A DNA stretch of 64,000 nt from Phascolarctos cinereus (lineage: Eukaryota > Chordata > Mammalia > Diprotodontia > Phascolarctidae). The notes under the pieces are model-generated. The model did not search any database. It was not told where the DNA came from and saw only the letters and a list, made by a program, of their open reading frames with translations. A program made the position numbers and the translations under genes. Location of the stretch: the NCBI RefSeq assembly GCF_002099425.1, contig NW_018344165.1:3471501-3535500 (forward strand), given 5' to 3'. Of this stretch, positions 1-9,869 are shown piece by piece. The number at the start of each line of letters is the position of its first letter. Positions within the stretch are counted from its first letter, which is position 1.

Positions 1-47
1 GATGCAATGAAGGATGGCCTAATAGTTTTGGAGAAAATACTATGGGT

Positions 48-210
48 TTTGTTGTTGTTGTTGTTTTTTGCTTTTTGGTAAGGCAACCAGGTTTAAGTGA
101 CTTGCCCATGGTTACACAGTTTAAGTGTCAATTGTCTGAGGCTGGATTTGAACTCAGGTCCTCCAGACTCCAAGGCCACAGCTCCCTCCACTGCACCACT
201 TAGCTGCCCC
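48..210 (-). mobile_element. Marsupial CORE-SINE, poly(A)-tail type
   Basis: Read on the minus strand it begins ggggcagctaagtggtgcag, runs through the B-box-like gagttcaaatcc and the CORE region (gggcaagtcacttaa), and ends in an A-rich tail seen on the plus strand as the T-rich run near 48-70. This is the tRNA-like head plus CORE layout of the marsupial SINEs that rely on L1. The open frame that crosses it is incidental. Confidence 0.85.
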
Positions 211-240
211 TTATCTTCTTCTAATTGGAAAGATTTAGGC

Positions 241-425
241 CAGGAGTGGGGAACTTGTGGCCTTCTAGATCCTTGGGTGTAGCCTTTTAACTACTTCCAA
301 GTTTTATAGAACAAATTATTTTATCAAAGAGATTTGTTCAGTGAAGTTTGGATTCACTCAAAGGACTGCACTTGAGGACCTAGAGGGCCACATGTGGCCC
401 CAAGGCCGCAGGTTCCCCACCTCTG
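241..425. mobile_element. hAT-type MITE with hairpin interior
   Basis: Terminal inverted repeats of about 22 bp (caggagtggggaacttgtgg at the left, the complement of cagaggtggggaacctgcgg at the right). An 8-bp near-identical target duplication, atttaggc at 233-240 and gtttaggc at 426-433, fits hAT transposition. The interior is itself a long imperfect inverted repeat around 300-350 (agaacaaat against atttgttc, then tccaagttt against agtttgga). No transposase is present. A shorter relative lies at 55.8 kb. Confidence 0.85.
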
Positions 426-630
426 GTTTAGGCTTTCAGATCAAACATCATTTCAACTACAAATATTACTACCTTTATGGAGAAAAAGTGTGATTTCTCT
501 TATTGAAGCTATAACAATGAAATTTCTAGTATTTTTTTGTAAAGGTCAAAATTCTTATCTCTGATACAGTGGCAAGGTAGCATGGCCTTCATTAGAAAAT
601 GTTCCAATTGGTTCATAACCTCCATGCTCT

Positions 631-733
631 GGGCAGCTCTTTAAGACTAAAAATTGTAGAAAAGTTACCAACCTCTATTAGTAAAAGGAGTTTCCTTACC
701 TATTAGTTCCCTATACAAATGAAATCACAGGTC
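631..733 (+). mobile_element. MAR1-like SINE, 3' portion
   Basis: The tail matches the 3' end I associate with MAR1-type marsupial CORE-SINEs: a ggcaactctctaagact-like start, then gagtttccttacc and the end gaaatcacaggtc. Three minus-strand copies at 17.5, 20.6 and 24.1 kb share the same tail, which supports the family assignment from within the window. Confidence 0.7.
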
Positions 734-735
734 TA

Positions 736-880
736 AAGTCAGCAAGGTGGTGCAGAGCATTGGATTCAGAGTCAAAAAGACCTCAGTTCAAATTCTGCCT
801 CTGACACTTCCCTGCTATATTTCTAAAGTGCTTTTCAAAACTTAAACTGCTACATAAATGCTAGCTACTATTCTTATCCC
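736..880 (+). mobile_element. CORE-SINE fragment, THER1/MIR-like
   Basis: A diverged tRNA-like head (agcaaggtggtgcagagcat), the B-box-like cagttcaaattctgcctc, then a 3' part ending ataaatgctagctactatt, which is the usual THER1-type end. The middle (CORE) region is largely missing. Confidence 0.65.
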
Positions 881-960
881 AATTTTATTTGACAAACTTC
901 TAAAACAAATATATATACGTACATATGTGCTTTTCTATTCTGCAGTAGATGGCCTTTGTT

Positions 961-1033
961 CTGTGGCTGAAAATGCTATTACCTGATAATGAACATCTCT
1001 GAACTAAGCATGTAAGCTGGTCCTCAGACAAAT
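961..1033 (+). repeat. Local 73-bp duplicate, copy A
   Basis: This segment matches 2775-2847 at 67 of 73 positions by eye, with no gaps. It contains attacctgataatgaaca and gtaagctggtcctcagacaa. I do not recognise it as part of a named repeat. The two copies lie about 1.8 kb apart in the same orientation. Confidence 0.75.
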
Positions 1034-1125
1034 ATATATGTATATTATGCCTATAATACACATATATACACACACATATATATGAACACACACATACACA
1101 TATATAACACACGTGTATGTGTATT
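1024..1125. repeat. TA/CA microsatellite
   Basis: Compound simple repeat of TATA and CACA tracts. It creates a spurious minus-strand frame rich in Tyr, Ile, Cys and Val. Confidence 0.9.
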
Positions 1126-1844
1126 TTAAATCCTTGCCAGAAAACACTAAAAACAGACCAATAGTCTTCCAAAACTGATTTACATACTAGATGACTATTT
1201 CAATTCCAAGTCATTATGCATACATGATTATCTAAACTTTTTATCTTCCTCAGTGCTTAACACATTAACACACTGTGCCGCTTAATAAATGTTACATTAC
1301 ATTGTATTGTAAGATTAGCTTTTCTTCTTAGCAAGAAAGAAACCAAGATGGAACTGAACTAATGCACATAGCTCAAAGGTTATACAATTCCCCTGAAAGC
1401 ATGGTCACTAGTTCCCCCAAGCACTACTGCCTTCATTCTTTTAATATACAAAAGATGAGGAAAGAATAACTGACTGAAAAATCCCCTACGCAAAAACCCC
1501 AACTCCGAGGGAAGGTGGGCCGGTCACTGTGAATCATCCACTAATATACTTTTTGAAATAATGGACAAGTGAGTGATTTTTCTCCTCTTCAAACACTGTA
1601 CAGGAAATCACATTCCCCAGGAATATTTGGCCATGTGCCTAAATAGCAATCGGCAATAGTCATCATTAATGTGGCAAAAAACAGAACTAAAAAAATTATG
1701 ACTACTAGAAAATAGAGAATGTAAAAAGATATTCTCGTGAGTATGACTGGGAATAGTTGGGAGATCTGTTGATCAGAGTGGGTCTGATTTATAAATCACA
1801 TGAATATCATAAATTCAAGTCACTACTTCACATCTTATGAGTCA
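1126..1844. other. Unassigned intergenic stretch
   Basis: AT-rich sequence with no coding frame, no clear repeat family and no strong splice or promoter signal that I can support. Confidence 0.5.
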
Positions 1845-1915
1845 ATAATGTGCTTAGTACAATTCCTGCCACATGGTAGACACTTAAGAAATGTTTATTG
1901 ATCAACTGATTGAAG
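1845..1915 (+). mobile_element. L2 3' end
   Basis: Contains gtgcttagtac, then cctgccacatggtagacact and aaatgtttattgatcaactg, the diverged L2 3' terminus (consensus style: cagtgcctggcacatagtagg followed by aataaatgtttattga). Confidence 0.7.
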
Positions 1916-2019
1916 AATGGGCCATGATGGCCAAAGAAGCTAGTACGACCTTAGGTCACATTCATAGGAGCTTAATGTCAGTTTTGTGAAGGTGATTGCT
2001 TTGAAGTCCTCTAAGAATG

Positions 2020-2700
2020 GATAAAATGACAATCTGAAATGAGTCTAGCAAAAGACAAAAAATGCTGAGAGTATTCAAAACCATGTTATGGGACAATAAA
2101 CTGAAGGAATTGGGAATATTTTGCCTAGAAGAGAAGACCTAGTTGAGTCATGATAGCTGTCCTCAAGTATTTAAAAGGATTCTGAGTTATGGGAGCCTTA
2201 GAGATCATCTAATATAGTTCCTTCCCCCCTCCCCACTTTTCCAGACAAAAGAAACAAAAACACCTCAAAGAAATGAAGTGATTTGCCCAAGTCATAGTAG
2301 AATAAGCAGCAGGGCTAGGATCCAAAGCTGGGTCCTCGAACTTCAAAGTCAGTACTTTCTTCACCACCCCACATTACCACTCATTATGTGGAAGAGAGAT
2401 TACACTTGCTCTTCTCTTGCTCTTGCTCTTGCTCTCAAAAAGGTAGCCATGGAAGCAATGGGTAGAAGCTGCAGTGAAATTGTCAGCTCAGTTGAAGGGA
2501 AAACTTCCTGACAATCAGAGCTGTGCAAATGTGGAATGGATTGCATTAGGATGTAATGGGCTCCCCATCATTTGACATCTTCAAGTAGAGACTAGAGAAT
2601 TTCTTGTCAGGGACATTGTATTTATTACTTTTCAGGGACAAGCTGGACAAAAGGTCAGTTGAAGTCCACCCCAGTTCTCAGAGGAGATGATTCCATGGAT
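2020..2700 (+). mobile_element. CR1/L3-like 3' region, interrupted
   Basis: Phrases such as gaagagaagacctagttgag, tagctgtcctcaagtattt and, after an interruption, gaaaacttcctgacaatcag, gagctgtgcaaatgtggaat and cttcaagtagagactagag follow the order of the CR1/L3 3' region. A MIR-like fragment splits the copy at about 2190-2385, and a short cttgctctt microsatellite sits near 2408. The assignment is from memory of the family. Confidence 0.55.
2190..2385 (-). mobile_element. MIR-like SINE inside the CR1/L3 copy
   Basis: Shows agagatcatctaatatagtt, a degenerate caaagaaatgaagtgatttg-like CORE and aggatccaaagctgggtcct, the reverse complement of MIR order. The CR1/L3 sequence resumes on both sides. 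Confidence 0.6.
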
Positions 2701-2774
2701 CAGTCGCATTTCAACCGTGTAAATACTGTCTCCTCTAATAAAGATAGCCCTTTCTCTATGCTACAATCTTTTGT

Positions 2775-2847
2775 GCTGTGGCCAAAAATGCCATTACCTG
2801 ATAATGAACACCTCTGAAGTAAGAATGTAAGCTGGTCCTCAGACAAA
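2775..2847 (+). repeat. Local 73-bp duplicate, copy B
   Basis: Partner of 961-1033. Similarity fades into unrelated sequence after cagacaaat and weakens quickly upstream of ctgtggcc. Confidence 0.75.
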
Positions 2848-3448
2848 TAACATATACTCAATTGCCAGGCCCATGAAAACAGTGTTTTACATCTAATGTA
2901 AAGCTAAGCCCAGAACCTCATTTCCTTCAGCTGACCACATCTACATATGAAAGGCTAAGAATGTTGCTGGGCAAGGAGAGGATAATTTCATTTCCTGGGC
3001 TTAGCTCTGTCCAGGCTTTTTTCCCTACCCACTTACCTAAGTGGAAGAATAGAAGAAGTTGAGGATTGGAAAAAAAGAGGAGAGCCAAAATCAGAGCTGT
3101 TTGCTAGCTATTGGGTAAACAGCCCCTTCATGGCTTATAGCATAGCTTCAGAAATTACAATCACGGCAATGTTCACCATTAACTAGAGTGAGGTCAGCCT
3201 AAACTCAGTGATGAGGAAGAACTGAGCCTAAGCTACTTAGCTAGAAGAATCCTTACCCTGCTCTAAAGAACTGGGGGCTTCAGGGTTGAGAATGTCCTGT
3301 TTACAAAATGAGATGCTGCATAGCCAAGACTCAAGGATAACAAAGCAATTCATTTTGTAAGGGAAGAAAAGCCAAGAAGGTCTTTTTCTATAGGTAAGGT
3401 TTTTTGCTGGCACATAGCTAGAGCAATTGCTTTGCTATTCTTTTAAGT
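2848..3448. other. Unassigned intergenic stretch
   Basis: No reading frame or repeat family recognised. Moderately AT-rich, with no tandem structure. Confidence 0.45.
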
Positions 3449-3925
3449 TGATGTTTTTGTTTTTACATCACCTTCATTTCCAAATACATTTTCCCTCTCC
3501 TCCTCAACAATTCATTCCTTGGAATAAAAAAGAAGGAAAAAAAGACGTTTAGCAAAACTAACACATCAAGTGAATTTGAAAGTCTGTATCATGCCTCATA
3601 CCCACAATCCCTCACCTCTGCAAAGGGGGGGAACTGAATTTGCTCCTCTCTTTTTTAGGGAAAAGCTGTGTCATCATAATTTAGCTGTATTCCGTTTGAG
3701 ATTTTTTTGGTCATATTTACGTAGTTGAAGTCATGTATATGGTTGCCCTGGTTCTGTTTACTTCAATGTATATCAGTTCACATAAATCTTCCCATGCTTC
3801 TCTGAAATCTTCGTATTCATTGCTTCTTATTGCATAGTAATATTCTATTACAATCAGGTACCACAATTTGTTTAGCAATTGTCCCAATCAATAGGCATCT
3901 ACACTGTTGCCAGTTCTGACAACTT
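3449..3925 (-). mobile_element. L1 3' end (older marsupial subfamily)
   Basis: Read on the minus strand it carries the end of ORF2 and the 3' UTR: the segment around caatttgtttagcaattg and aataggcatctac, then catgggaag, then the UTR down to ggaaatgaaggtgatgtaaa near 3449-3480. The same tail on the plus strand ends near 16.98 kb. ORF2 here is only a decayed remnant. Confidence 0.75.
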
Positions 3926-4023
3926 TTTTCTTTTAAAAACAAATTCTTTTGCTTTTGAACCAAAGGAACACAACAAAGATAGCCCTAAAGCCATTACAAT
4001 CAGGTACCACAATTTGTTTAGCA
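3847..4023. repeat. 31-bp exact direct repeat (3847-3877 and 3993-4023)
   Basis: The 31-base segment that starts attacaatcaggtaccacaa occurs twice, 146 bp apart, identical at all positions I checked, with a further partial match (gcaattgt against gcagttgt). The first copy belongs to the L1 end. The second has no reason to be there, which suggests a small local duplication. Confidence 0.8.
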
Positions 4024-4089
4024 GTTGTTCTGTTCTGGCCAGAAACTCTGAGGGTCTTCCGGGTCTTCCCCTCTCTGCTATTTTTGTGA

Positions 4090-4380
4090 TGGCAAAGTAG
4101 GCCATCTTGTGTCTCAATTCTTACCTAGCCCTTAGTTATTGAATGGGCATTGTCTCAAACAAATAGAGACCTGGGAAAGAACTTAATTTAGAAAGGCCTA
4201 AGTCACCTACTGCATCCTGGGCCGTCACCAGTCATCTTGACTTTTATATGCCCCTGGGCTTTGAAGACTCTGGAAGAGTGAGGCTGACAACTTAAATCCA
4301 ATTCACATACAAGTCATTACATCACCTTTGTGATGTCACTGGTCTTCAAGAGTGAAGGATGAACAATAACAACCATAAAG
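4090..4380 (+). mobile_element. RTE-tailed SINE
   Basis: Contains ctgcatcctgggccgtcacc, agtcatcttga, ctggaagagtgaggctgac and a 3' end gtcttcaagagtgaaggatg followed by aacaataacaacc. This ending, with an AAC-type tail, is one I associate with RTE-mobilised SINEs in marsupials. Name uncertain. Confidence 0.6.
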
Positions 4381-4479
4381 TCTCTCCAAACGGCCTCCCA
4401 GTTCATTAGCCTCCTGAACTCTTTATGATTTATAAATCTACATCATCTCAGATACTCAAAGGGTCACACCCAAAGGAAT

Positions 4480-4780
4480 TCTGCCTCCATATTTTGAACT
4501 TTGAAATTCTCCTCTCTGATCACAATCTCCTCTTCTAACCTCACCGACTACCTCACTCCTCTTAACTTCTTTGCCCTAACTCTATCCCTCACTGTCCTCC
4601 CAAGTCAGAACCCCTAATCTGACACCACTTTCCTCCCTTCACAGTCTTGAACCTAAACTTAAACAATTCATCCATTGCACTGTCCTCTTCCAGAAAGATG
4701 ATGCAGTAAGAGTTTGTCTTAACCCCACAACCTCAAAACATAACATTAAGAAAACTTAGAGTAACAAAAATTACAAGGAG
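4480..4780 (+). mobile_element. Possible L2 endonuclease-region remnant
   Basis: Pyrimidine-rich sequence with tctctgatcacaatctcctc, then cctcaccgactacctcact, resembling the SDH-containing part of an L2 ORF2. No continuous frame remains. Weak assignment. Confidence 0.35.
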
Positions 4781-5309
4781 AGCAGAAAAGAGAAACATTT
4801 TTTGCACAATGTAAATCCTATTAAAAAATACAGATTGATTTCAACCACAATGCCTCATTCATAAATTAATATTTCTGAGAGTGACTCTTTAGAAGCACCA
4901 ACACAAATGTTTTGGGGGAAAAAATTAAAAAGGGATAGGGAAGGAGAAAATGGATAGCATCCACAATCACAATCAAACTAACGGACTGGCTGGTTAGAAG
5001 AAATTTGCCTTCTAAAAGCTCCACTTTATGTAAAGGACATTGAAAAATAAAAAAAGTATGCCATAAATGCAACACAAATTAATAGAAAAATGGACTCCAG
5101 AGTAGCGTAGAAGAGGAGAGGACTATGGAAAAGGATGAAGCAAATTAACATTTCTTGCAAAAGGTGTTCCACAACTGAATATTACTGAAATTAAGAGAGT
5201 GAAATGGCGGGCAGGGAGAAGAGCAAGATTGTAAACTTTACTCTTACCTTGGTAGAGAATAAGTAGGATAAAAAAGATGTAAGAAAGAGAGAATAGTATT
5301 ACAAGTAAA

Positions 5310-6200
5310 TTCAAGGAACATGGGCTAAGGCAAGGTAATAGGAGGAGAGGGAGAAGGTCTGTAGGAGAGGAGACCATGTACTTTCTTAAAGGAAGAGGAA
5401 GAAAAAAACAGAGGAAAATAAACAATAATTATAACCTTAAATGTGAATGGATTAAGAAAGGCAACAATTGTGTTTCTTATATACAGCAAATTGTTGGGAT
5501 TTGTATTATTTTATTGGATTTCATTCTCATTATTTCATTAATTGTTTTTCTTATTATTTTATTTCATCCATTCACAGTTAAAGTTATAATGCTGAGTTTG
5601 TGCTTTTTTCCATTTATTTACATTACATACATTTCTTGTATGAAAATGAGAGCTGATACACATTGAGAGAAAGATTTGGGGTTTTTTTTTGGTTTATTTT
5701 TATAGCACCTAAAACAGTTATTTGTACATAGCAGATACTTAATAAATGTATATTGAATTAGATTGAAACAAAACTTACTATGCTTCAGTCAACTAAAAAA
5801 AGTAGCAGTTATAATCATCATTTCAGATAATGCAATAATTAAAATTGACAAGTCATGAGAAATAAATAGGGAAACTATATTACAAGTTAAGGAAGGCCAA
5901 AGAAACAATACTCTATTACATATCTATGTATGGCATGACATCTAAGTTCTTAGAGCAAAAACTAAACAAACTGCAAAAAAAAAAAGTCATAGTATAATTG
6001 CAGGAATCTTTAATATTCCTCTCTCAGAGATGGATAATCCTAACAAAGAAGATAAATAAGAAAGAAACAGAACAGATTGTTGGAAAACTTAGACTTGAAA
6101 GACTTGTAGTGATTTCTGAAAGGAAATATCAAAGGCAATACATATTTTAGCAGTATGTTATAACTTTACCAAAATTGTGTATAAGTCATAAATATAGCAT
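5310..6200. mobile_element. L1 mosaic with an inverted piece
   Basis: 5310-5460 reads like the L1 inter-ORF spacer and ORF2 start on the plus strand (ataattataaccttaaatgt). About 5470-5650 reads as the same L1 region on the minus strand (acagcaaattgttgggattt). 5780-6200 returns to plus-strand ORF2 endonuclease sequence (tggcatgacatctaagttct, then cctctctcagagatggataa). The change of strand inside one L1 suggests an inversion at insertion or two overlapping copies. Confidence 0.55.
5692..5765 (+). mobile_element. L2 3' end
   Basis: Diverged terminus with atagcacctaaaacagttat and cagatacttaataaatgta, inside the L1 mosaic. Confidence 0.55.
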
Positions 6201-6769
6201 AAAGCACTCAAGACTTTGCTACACACTGATATGCAAAATAAAGACAGGAATTTGGGCTAGGTGGATAGAACCTAGTATCCTTAGCCTACCTTTTGTTATG
6301 GCTCAAAGTAATTTGCAGCTAAGCCAAAGGAAGTCTAAGGAGTGTGTCAAATTGTCTTAACCCCAAACCACATAATTATCTGTGACAGAAGGCTTTGATT
6401 TCCAGTCTAGTCCAAGGGTCAAAAAGGAAAGACTTAATCTTAGCTTGGGAGCACTCTACCTAGCTTTTGTAAGCTGTGTGTGGTAGCTATTAGGATCAGG
6501 TTTTAGCCATAGATAGCAGATTGAGACTAACCTTAAAGAGATAAGCACAGAAGCACTGACTGAGAGCCCAGCAGTTCTTACTGGAGGAATGCATGCAGCA
6601 GAAACACAGTGTTCATCAAAGAATAAGCCTAGTGAGAGCAATATGATGACATCACCAGAAGACATCATGGATCCTGCCATATCAGAGGTGCAAAGTGTCC
6701 CTCTATACATATTTTCCACATTTAGGGCCCTCATGCATAGTCCCTTTTATGCTCATTCTTACTATTGAG
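6201..6769. other. Unassigned stretch
   Basis: No repeat family recognised. The 92-codon minus frame here has no recognisable domain and no conserved-looking composition, so I do not call it a gene. Confidence 0.45.
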
Positions 6770-6804
6770 ATAGATAGATATAGATATATCTATATCTATA
6801 TCTA

Positions 6805-6839
<35 letters not shown>

Positions 6840-6842
6840 ATA
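6770..6842. repeat. GATA/TATC microsatellite
   Basis: Mixed GATA, TATATC and ATCT tracts. Accounts for the Tyr/Ile/Ser-rich frame across it. Confidence 0.95.
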
Positions 6843-7084
6843 TTTGTGGGGAAAGGTACACTATATTTATGGAAAGAATTTTTTATTACAAATTGTCTTA
6901 CTATGTTATTTTATTATATGCCTTTCTTTGAACGAAATGTTCCCTTTCACTGATTTTAAAAAAACCACCACCATTTGGGCCTCATGAGCTATCATGTGGA
7001 TATGGACTCAGAGAGCACCTTAAGCCTGGGGTAACTATTCTGGGAACTCAATGTGCTACACCAAAAATGTCAATTCTGTTTCCA

Positions 7085-7560
7085 CAAAATTTCTCAAATC
7101 TGTCCCTACTCCCCATTGACATTAGCACAACCCTAGTTTAGACCTTTATCACCACTCACCTGGAAGATTATAATGGCCTCCTCCTAATTGGTCTCCCAGA
7201 TTCCAGTCTCTTTCCTCCTCTCCAAATCCATCCACCACACAGTTGCCAAAATAATCTTCCTAAGGCACAAATTCAGTCATGTCATTTTCCCCTGCTCAAA
7301 AACCTTCAATGTCTCCTAATTGTCTCTAGGATAAAATACAAACTCCTTATTAGCCTAGTATTCAAGATTATGACAATACATAACCGGCTTCAATCAATTT
7401 TTCCAGCCTTATTTTACATTACTCCCATTCACCCATTCTACATTCTCGCCATTTGGCATACTAACTATTCCCCTGACTTGATAAGCCATTGTGCTTCTGT
7501 ACATCGGTACAAGCCAGACCCAATGTCTGGAATACACTTATAAAATGAAACTATCTAACT
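7085..7560 (+). mobile_element. L2 3' ORF2 region
   Basis: Follows the L2 order: cacctggaagattataatgg, ggtctcccagattccagtct, cacagttgccaaaataatct, ctgctcaaaaaccttcaatg, ccttattagcctagtattca. This corresponds to the C-terminal part of ORF2 (the N-x-L-x-G-L-P-type region), heavily decayed. The L2 3' terminus is missing. Confidence 0.8.
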
Positions 7561-7664
7561 AACAGGATTGTTGTGAGGAACGGACTTTGCAAATTATAGT
7601 AAATCATCACATAGCAAAAGATTAAAGTTTTTGGTAGTTGTGGGAACCTAAAAAAAAAAAATCA

Positions 7665-8075
7665 TCACTAGCCACTTTTCAAGCTCAAAGTGACCTTAGA
7701 AATCACCTAATCCAGAGTTCTTAACCTAGGGTCCATTTAAAGGAGTCCAGGAAGTGGGATGGAAAAAAAAAGTTATACTTTTATTTCAATACAATTGGTT
7801 TCTTTTGTAATCATATATATTTCATTGTATACATTTAAAAATATTATTCTGAGAAGTCCACAGGCTTCACCAGATTGCCAAGGCATCCACGACACAAAAA
7901 AAGTTAAGAACCCCTGACCTAATCCAATCTCATTTTACAGATCAGGGAACTGAGGTCCAAAAAGATGCAGTGACTTGCCCAAGGTCACAAAGGGCATAAC
8001 TGGCAGTCAGTAGTCAAATCCAAGGTTCCTAACTCCCAATCTAGTGTTCTTTCTATTACACCACACTTCTTCTAT
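7665..8075 (-). mobile_element. MIR-like SINE split by a hAT element
   Basis: Left part aaagtgaccttagaaatcac, right part ctcattttacagatcaggga, gcagtgacttgcccaaggtc and the head aaatccaaggttcctaact. The interruption at 7713-7916 is flanked by an exact 8-bp duplication, so the SINE is older than the hAT insertion. Confidence 0.75.
7713..7916. mobile_element. hAT-type MITE, second family, exact TSD
   Basis: Left end cagagttcttaacctagggt; right end ttaagaacccctg, its inverted partner. Flanked by acctaatc at 7705-7712 and again at 7917-7924, a perfect 8-bp target duplication typical of hAT. The interior is AT-rich and non-coding. A relative lies at 21.97-22.19 kb. Confidence 0.9.
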
Positions 8076-8384
8076 ATGAGTGTGACTGATTAGTATCCCA
8101 GTAAGTATTCAAAACAAATTTATCACCAGAAGTTAGACCAATAAGTGATTAATTTGTTTGATTTAATTTTGATTTAATTTTCAAAGAAAATTATGAAACA
8201 ATCTTTGGGGATATAGAAAGACTGTAATCTGTAGAGGTAGAAAGAGTACCCAGTCTAATGAAAGCCCAAATCTTTTGAAGTTTTGAAGTAAAACAGACAT
8301 GCAGCAGGTAGACACGCAAAATAACTAATTCCAGAGAATCCTCACATCCTTCAGGATCCCTGGTTGTACCTCTCAGTGATAAGG

Positions 8385-8482
8385 CAACTCTATTTCCGAG
8401 TTTCCTCATCTTAAAAAAAAAAAAGAGGAGCCTGAACTAGATGATCTCAAAGGTCCTGTACAGCTCTAAAAGCTATGATTAT
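8385..8482 (+). mobile_element. MIR 3' part
   Basis: agtttcctcatc, an A tract, then ctgaactagatgatctcaaa and ggtcctgtacagctctaaaa in MIR order. Confidence 0.65.
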
Positions 8483-8667
8483 ATTGAAATTTTGATATGT
8501 TTCTATGTTTTCGTGATCTGGGTACCATGTTCAGTAGTGAGGATTACAAGCCTTCTCATTCTATGCAATTCCTACCTAAGTCTTTCCATGGATATTTCCA
8601 TGTTCCATAGATGAACATTATAGGATTCCAAAATAATGTCAACTGACAATGAATAATAACATTAGCT

Positions 8668-8758
8668 AGTATACATATATACATGCACACACATACATAT
8701 ATATACATATATGTGTATGTATATGTATATACACAAACATACACACACACACATATAT
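8668..8758. repeat. TA/CA microsatellite
   Basis: Alternating TATA, CATA and CACA tracts; produces the Tyr/Val/Cys-rich minus frame. Confidence 0.9.
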
Positions 8759-9018
8759 CTTTAAGTTTTGTAAAGTGCTTTACAAATGTGATCTCATTTT
8801 AGCCTCACAACCACCTGTGAGGGAGGTGCTATTATTATCTCCCTTTGACAGATGAGGAAACTGAGACAAAGGTTAAGCAACTCGTTGAAAGTTCTACAAA
8901 GTGTGTTTATATACATTACAGCATTTGAACCTCACAACTATCCTATAAGGTAAGTACTACCAGACATTATTATCATCCCCATTTTATGAATAAGGAAACT
9001 AAAGCTGAGAGACATATC
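8759..9018 (-). mobile_element. THER1/MIR-like SINE copies
   Basis: Two adjacent minus-strand pieces: aaagtgctttacaaatgtga with gacagatgaggaaactgaga, then a second tcccattttatgaataagg type. Probably two old SINEs end to end. Confidence 0.65.
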
Positions 9019-9024
9019 TTTTAT

Positions 9025-9140
9025 ATAAACTTCTTGAGGTCAAAGACTTTCGTTTTTGTCTTTGTGTTTTTATCACCTAGCATAGTGTCTGGCACATGAG
9101 AGATGCTTAATTACTGCCTGATGTTTAATTTATTTGTACT
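9025..9140 (+). mobile_element. L2 3' end
   Basis: cttcttgaggtcaaagact, cctagcatagtgtctggcac and gagatgcttaattactgcct follow the L2 terminus. Confidence 0.75.
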
Positions 9141-9392
9141 GACTACACTAGAATACTCAGGGTGCTTAAATGAATGCACATAATCAAAAAAATAGCTGCA
9201 CCACCAAAGCTCCAGTATCCTCCACTTTCCCTGAATACCAAGGGGAAGTACAACTCTATAGTTTTTCTGCAATTGGCACAATAATCAACACAATAACAAA
9301 AACCTTCTACATGACTTCTCTAAACTAGGGAGAAAGTCACAGAAAAAGGAAAGAACCTCTCTTAGGATTTTTGTCACAGTACCACATATTTT

Positions 9393-9648
9393 GGGGCAGT
9401 TAGAAGGTGCCATGGATAGAGTGCTGGGGCTGGAGTCAAGAGGACTCCTCTTTCTGAGTTTAAATCTGGCTTCAGACACTTATTAGCTGTGTGACCACGG
9501 GCAAATCACTTAACCCTGTTTGCTTCAGTTTCCTCATCTGTAAAATGAGCTGCAGAAGGAAATGTCAAACCTCTCCAGTATCTTTGCCAAGAAAACCTCA
9601 AATGGAGTCACAAAGAGTTGGACACAACTGAAACGACTCAACAACAAA
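9393..9648 (+). mobile_element. CORE-SINE with BovB/RTE-like tail (Mon-1 type)
   Basis: Full-length copy. Head ggggcagttagaaggtgcca, CORE gtgtgaccacgggcaaatca, then ctcatctgtaaaatgagctg, gccaagaaaacctcaaatgg and the tail agagttggacacaactgaaa ending in an AAC-type run. The tail resembles the 3' end of BovB-type RTE elements, so RTE mobilisation is likely. A 12-base match (accacatatttt) precedes the element near 9384 and recurs near 9712, past extra sequence, and is more likely part of a local duplication than a clean target duplication. Confidence 0.85.
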
Positions 9649-9730
9649 TTAGGATGTAAGTTCAGCTTTTGCAGGTTCACTGAAAGCATCTTTGTGATAG
9701 CAACCACCAGCACCACATATTTTTGGTCAT

Positions 9731-9818
9731 CTATAAATATTAACTATAAGTATTTAAATGTGAGATCTTTGTCCAACCAGTAGACATACAACTAGAGAAA
9801 TCAAACCATATCAATATT
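9731..9818 (+). repeat. Diverged local duplicate, copy A
   Basis: Aligns with 11204-11296 (shared ctataaatatt, agtatttaaatg against aatatttaaatg, and the end atatcaatatt). Roughly three quarters identical by eye. Family unknown. Confidence 0.55.
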
Positions 9819-9869
9819 CTCATTTCTACTTTACCAGAATTTCTCATATATAGTCCCTTCCCTCTATCC

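Noticed and set aside
9384-9724. 12-bp accacatatttt as target duplication of the SINE at 9393
   Set aside because: The right copy lies some 60 bp beyond the SINE end without an A-rich link, and similarity extends past the 12 bp, so a local duplication is more likely.
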